Shown here one piece after another: positions 32,977-35,258 of a stretch of 35,258 nucleotides of DNA; position 1 is the stretch's first letter, and each line of letters begins with the position of its first letter. This DNA is from Candidatus Lambdaproteobacteria bacterium (GTDB taxonomy: Bacteria > SAR324 > JACQKK01). The stretch lies in assembly GCA_016204605.1 (NCBI GenBank), contig JACQKK010000076.1:1-35258 (forward strand), in the 5' to 3' direction. The position numbers and the translations under genes are program-made. The notes beneath the pieces are model-generated. The model saw nothing but the letters and a program-made list of their open reading frames with translations. It was not told where the DNA came from and searched no databases.

Positions 32977-35028
32977 CTACACGATGCGCTTGAAGCGCTT
33001 CTCGAGCTCGCGGCTGGAGAGCTCGATCCAGACCGGCCGGCCGTGGGGGCAGTAGAGGTTGATGTCGAGCTGCTCGAGTTGGGCCAAGAGCGCCTCCATC
33101 TCGGGGCGGCTCAGGCCGTCGCCGGCGCGCAGCGCGGCGTGGCACGCCACCCGCTCCAGGATCTCGTTGATCGCCTCCTCGAGGCGCCCGCTCTTGCCGA
33201 ACAGGGAGAGCTCGTCGAGCACCTCCAGCACCAGCCGCGCGATATCGCGCCCGGCGATCAGCGCCGGCACCTCCCGCAGCAGGTACGCCGACCGGCCGAA
33301 GGGCTCGAACTCGAACCCCATCCGCCGGAACTGGGGCAGGTACTGTTCGAGCAGCAGGGCGTTCTGCGGGCTCAGCTCGAGCGTGAGCGGCACCAGGTAC
33401 CGCTCCGTCACCAGCCGCCCCGCGTAGAACTGCCGCCGGTACTGCTCGAACAGGATGCGCTCGTGGGCCGCGTGCTGGTCCACGATCACGAGCCCGTCCT
33501 CCCGCTGCGCCAGCAGATAGGTGGCCTGGAGCTGCCCCACCACCACCAGCCGCGGCCCGAGGCCGGGCAATGCGGCGGAGGATGCGGCGGGCGCGCCAAC
33601 CGCCACACCCCTGTCCGGGGCCGCGCCTGCGTCCGCACCCGCGCTCAGTCCCTGAAACAGGAAGGCCTCGCTGCTGAACGGGTTGGGGGCCAGCCCGCCC
33701 GCCCCCGCGCCGGGGAGCGCGGCCAGAGCAGGGGCGCCGGAGAGCGCGGCCGGAGCAGGGGCGCCGGCGGGCGGCTCGGCGCCCGCCCGGCGCAACCCGG
33801 CCGCCCGCGGCGCCGCCGCGGGGGGCGCCTCCGGGGGCGCCGGCTGAACCGCGGCCATGGCCCGCCCTGGGGGTACTGTCCGCTCCGGCAGGGCCGGGAA
33901 CAGGGCCAGGGGCGAGGGCTGAAACTGGGCTGCGGTCGTCGACGGGGACGCCGCCGCCGCCAGCGCCGCCTCCGCCAGCGCACTGGCCTCGGCGAGCGCC
34001 CCCAGGGGCGGTGTTTCCCGCCCGAAGGCGCGCCGGCGCGACGCCTCCAGCAGCCCCTTGTGCAGGCGGTCGGCCAGCACGGTGTGGACCAGCTGCGCGT
34101 TGCGCAGCCGCACCTCGGTCTTGGCGGGGTGCACGTTCACGTCCACCTCCCCGGGCGGCAGGCCAAGCTTGAGCAGGTAAGCCGGATGGCGATCCTTCAT
34201 CAGCAGGGTGCGGTAGCCCTGGTACACGGCGTGACCGAGGGCCGCGCTGCGCACGGGGCGGCCGTTCACGAACAGGAACTGCCAGCGCCGGGAGCCCTGG
34301 CTGTGCGAGGGGGAGCTGAACAGTCCCTCGATGGTGAGCTCTCCCTCCGCGGCCGCGAGGGGCAGCAGCCCCTCCGCCAGTTCCGGCCCCAGCACCTGCC
34401 AGGCGCGCTCGGCCAGGCTGCCGCAGGCGGGCCACTGGGCCACGGACTTGTGGTTGTGCACCAGCCGGAACTGCACCTCGGGGTGGGCCAGCGCGGCCTG
34501 CACCAGGATGCCGTGCAGGTGCTGGAACTCGGTCGGGGCCGAGCGCAGGAACTTGCGCCGCGCCGGGGTGTTGAAGAACAGCTCGCGCACCGTGACCCGG
34601 GTGCCGCGCGCGAACCCCACCCGCCCGATGGCGAGCTCGCGCCCGCCCTCCACGGCCACCCGCACGCCGCCGGCGCGCTCGTCGCTGCACGTGACCAGCT
34701 CGAAGCGGGAGACGGCGGCGATGGAGGCCAGCGCCTCGCCGCGAAAGCCCAGCGTGCGGATGGCCATCAGGTCGGCCGCGCTGCCGAGCTTGCTGGTGGC
34801 GTGGCGCACCACGGCCAGCCGCGCATCCGCCTCGTCCATGCCGCTGCCGTTGTCGACCACGGCCACCAGCTCCCGGCCGCCCTCCTCGATGGTCAGCGTG
34901 ACCTGCGTGGCGCCGGCATCGAGGGCGTTCTCGACCAGCTCCTTGGCCACGGAGGCCGGCCGCTCCACCACCTCGCCCGCGGCGATCTGGTTGATCAGGG
35001 GATCGGGCAGGATCTGGATCTGGCCCAT
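32977..35028 (-). CDS. mutL: DNA mismatch repair protein MutL (endonuclease type)
   Basis: MutL couples MutS mismatch detection to strand removal. The 683-residue protein has the GHKL ATPase motifs NQIAAGEVVERPASVAKELVEN, VVDNGSGM, RHATSK and GFRGEALASI in the N-terminal 330 residues. An Ala/Pro-rich linker (about 335-490) follows, then the dimerisation domain with the endonuclease motif DQHAAHERILFE (Asp517-Glu528) and the zinc-site CPHGRP (660-665). The linker contains a perfectly phased 27-bp tandem duplication (33715-33741 and 33742-33768). ATG 35028 is supported by the family-conserved start MGQIQILPDPLINQIAAGEV. The palindrome GGAACGTTCC lies right before the start, and the ribosome-binding site is weak. 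Confidence 0.96.
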   Translation of the reverse strand: MGQIQILPDPLINQIAAGEVVERPASVAKELVENALDAGATQVTLTIEEGGRELVAVVDNGSGMDEADARLAVVRHATSKLGSAADLMAIRTLGFRGEALASIAAVSRFELVTCSDERAGGVRVAVEGGRELAIGRVGFARGTRVTVRELFFNTPARRKFLRSAPTEFQHLHGILVQAALAHPEVQFRLVHNHKSVAQWPACGSLAERAWQVLGPELAEGLLPLAAAEGELTIEGLFSSPSHSQGSRRWQFLFVNGRPVRSAALGHAVYQGYRTLLMKDRHPAYLLKLGLPPGEVDVNVHPAKTEVRLRNAQLVHTVLADRLHKGLLEASRRRAFGRETPPLGALAEASALAEAALAAAASPSTTAAQFQPSPLALFPALPERTVPPGRAMAAVQPAPPEAPPAAAPRAAGLRRAGAEPPAGAPAPAALSGAPALAALPGAGAGGLAPNPFSSEAFLFQGLSAGADAGAAPDRGVAVGAPAASSAALPGLGPRLVVVGQLQATYLLAQREDGLVIVDQHAAHERILFEQYRRQFYAGRLVTERYLVPLTLELSPQNALLLEQYLPQFRRMGFEFEPFGRSAYLLREVPALIAGRDIARLVLEVLDELSLFGKSGRLEEAINEILERVACHAALRAGDGLSRPEMEALLAQLEQLDINLYCPHGRPVWIELSSRELEKRFKRIV

Positions 35029-35090
35029 GGAACGTTCCGGGGGTGCGGCGGCGCGCAGGCGGGGGCGCTTCCTGCCCCCGGGCCGCTCTG

Positions 35091-35113
35091 GTATGCTGCA
35101 CGGGTATGCTGCA
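35091..35113. repeat. 10-bp direct repeat upstream of mutL
   Basis: GTATGCTGCA occurs at 35091-35100 and 35104-35113. The segment 35029-35258 otherwise shows no recognisable gene. A plus-strand frame from 35093 stays open to the right edge (about 55 codons), but its composition gives no support for coding. Confidence 0.5.
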
Positions 35114-35258
35114 TCGGACGGGCGGTTGCGCGGCCGACCCTTGGCCACGCGTGCAGCCCCCCGCCCGGCGGGACGATCGGCCGTCCCCCGTGCAGATTCT
35201 GCTCGAATTCTAAGCGCGAGGGGGCCGCGCTGGCAACCCGGGGGGTGCGTTCCGCCCC

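Noticed and set aside
35093..35258. Plus-strand gene start at the right edge
   Set aside because: The open frame is short, has no ribosome-binding site and its residues resemble no known N-terminus.

Overview
This 35.3 kb window is a compact, very GC-rich stretch of what looks like the chromosome of a Gram-negative, proteobacteria-grade bacterium. The evidence is lipoprotein signal peptides, an LpoB-type lipoprotein, FxsA, an NPr-like HPr, a two-ACT-domain SerB and an NtrC-class sigma-54 regulator. I cannot name the lineage. MutL carries the metal-dependent endonuclease motif, which argues against an enteric-type MutH/Dam repair system. A perfect CIRCE operator ahead of groESL implies HrcA control of the chaperonin.

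Layout, left to right. Minus strand: the 5' part of riboflavin synthase and a phosphoribosyltransferase-domain protein of unknown role (1-1266). Plus strand: mutY and ddl (1498-4062). Minus strand: an N-acyl-D-amino-acid deacylase, then metK, an NPr/HPr gene and aroE, and an orphan NtrC-type regulator (4283-10126). Plus strand: a secreted TPR protein, groES-groEL, an aspartate kinase, nth, a thiE-like gene and a family III CoA-transferase (10534-18594). Minus strand: fxsA and a secreted thermonuclease. Plus strand: hom, an lpoB/COG3014 lipoprotein pair, serB, lpd and an AAA ATPase/DUF4143-type gene (20414-28716). Minus strand: rtcB. Plus strand: a large multidomain diguanylate cyclase. Minus strand: mutL to the right edge.

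Most genes are housekeeping. Aspartate kinase and homoserine dehydrogenase are two steps of the aspartate-family pathway and metK uses its methionine product. serB and aroE serve serine and aromatic synthesis. mutY, nth and mutL are DNA repair genes at three separate sites. lpoB, COG3014 and ddl relate to the cell wall and envelope.

I see no complete prophage, CRISPR array, rRNA, tRNA or intact insertion sequence. The less ordinary items are: a diguanylate cyclase whose built-in histidine kinase core has lost its phospho-acceptor histidine and ATP-site residues; an AAA ATPase with a C-terminal nuclease-like motif wedged between lpd and rtcB; a phosphoribosyltransferase with an unrecognised N-terminal half; a structured leader before metK; a long CIRCE-controlled groES leader; and a family of GC-rich palindromic repeats at four places, one apparently read into the N-terminus of MutY.
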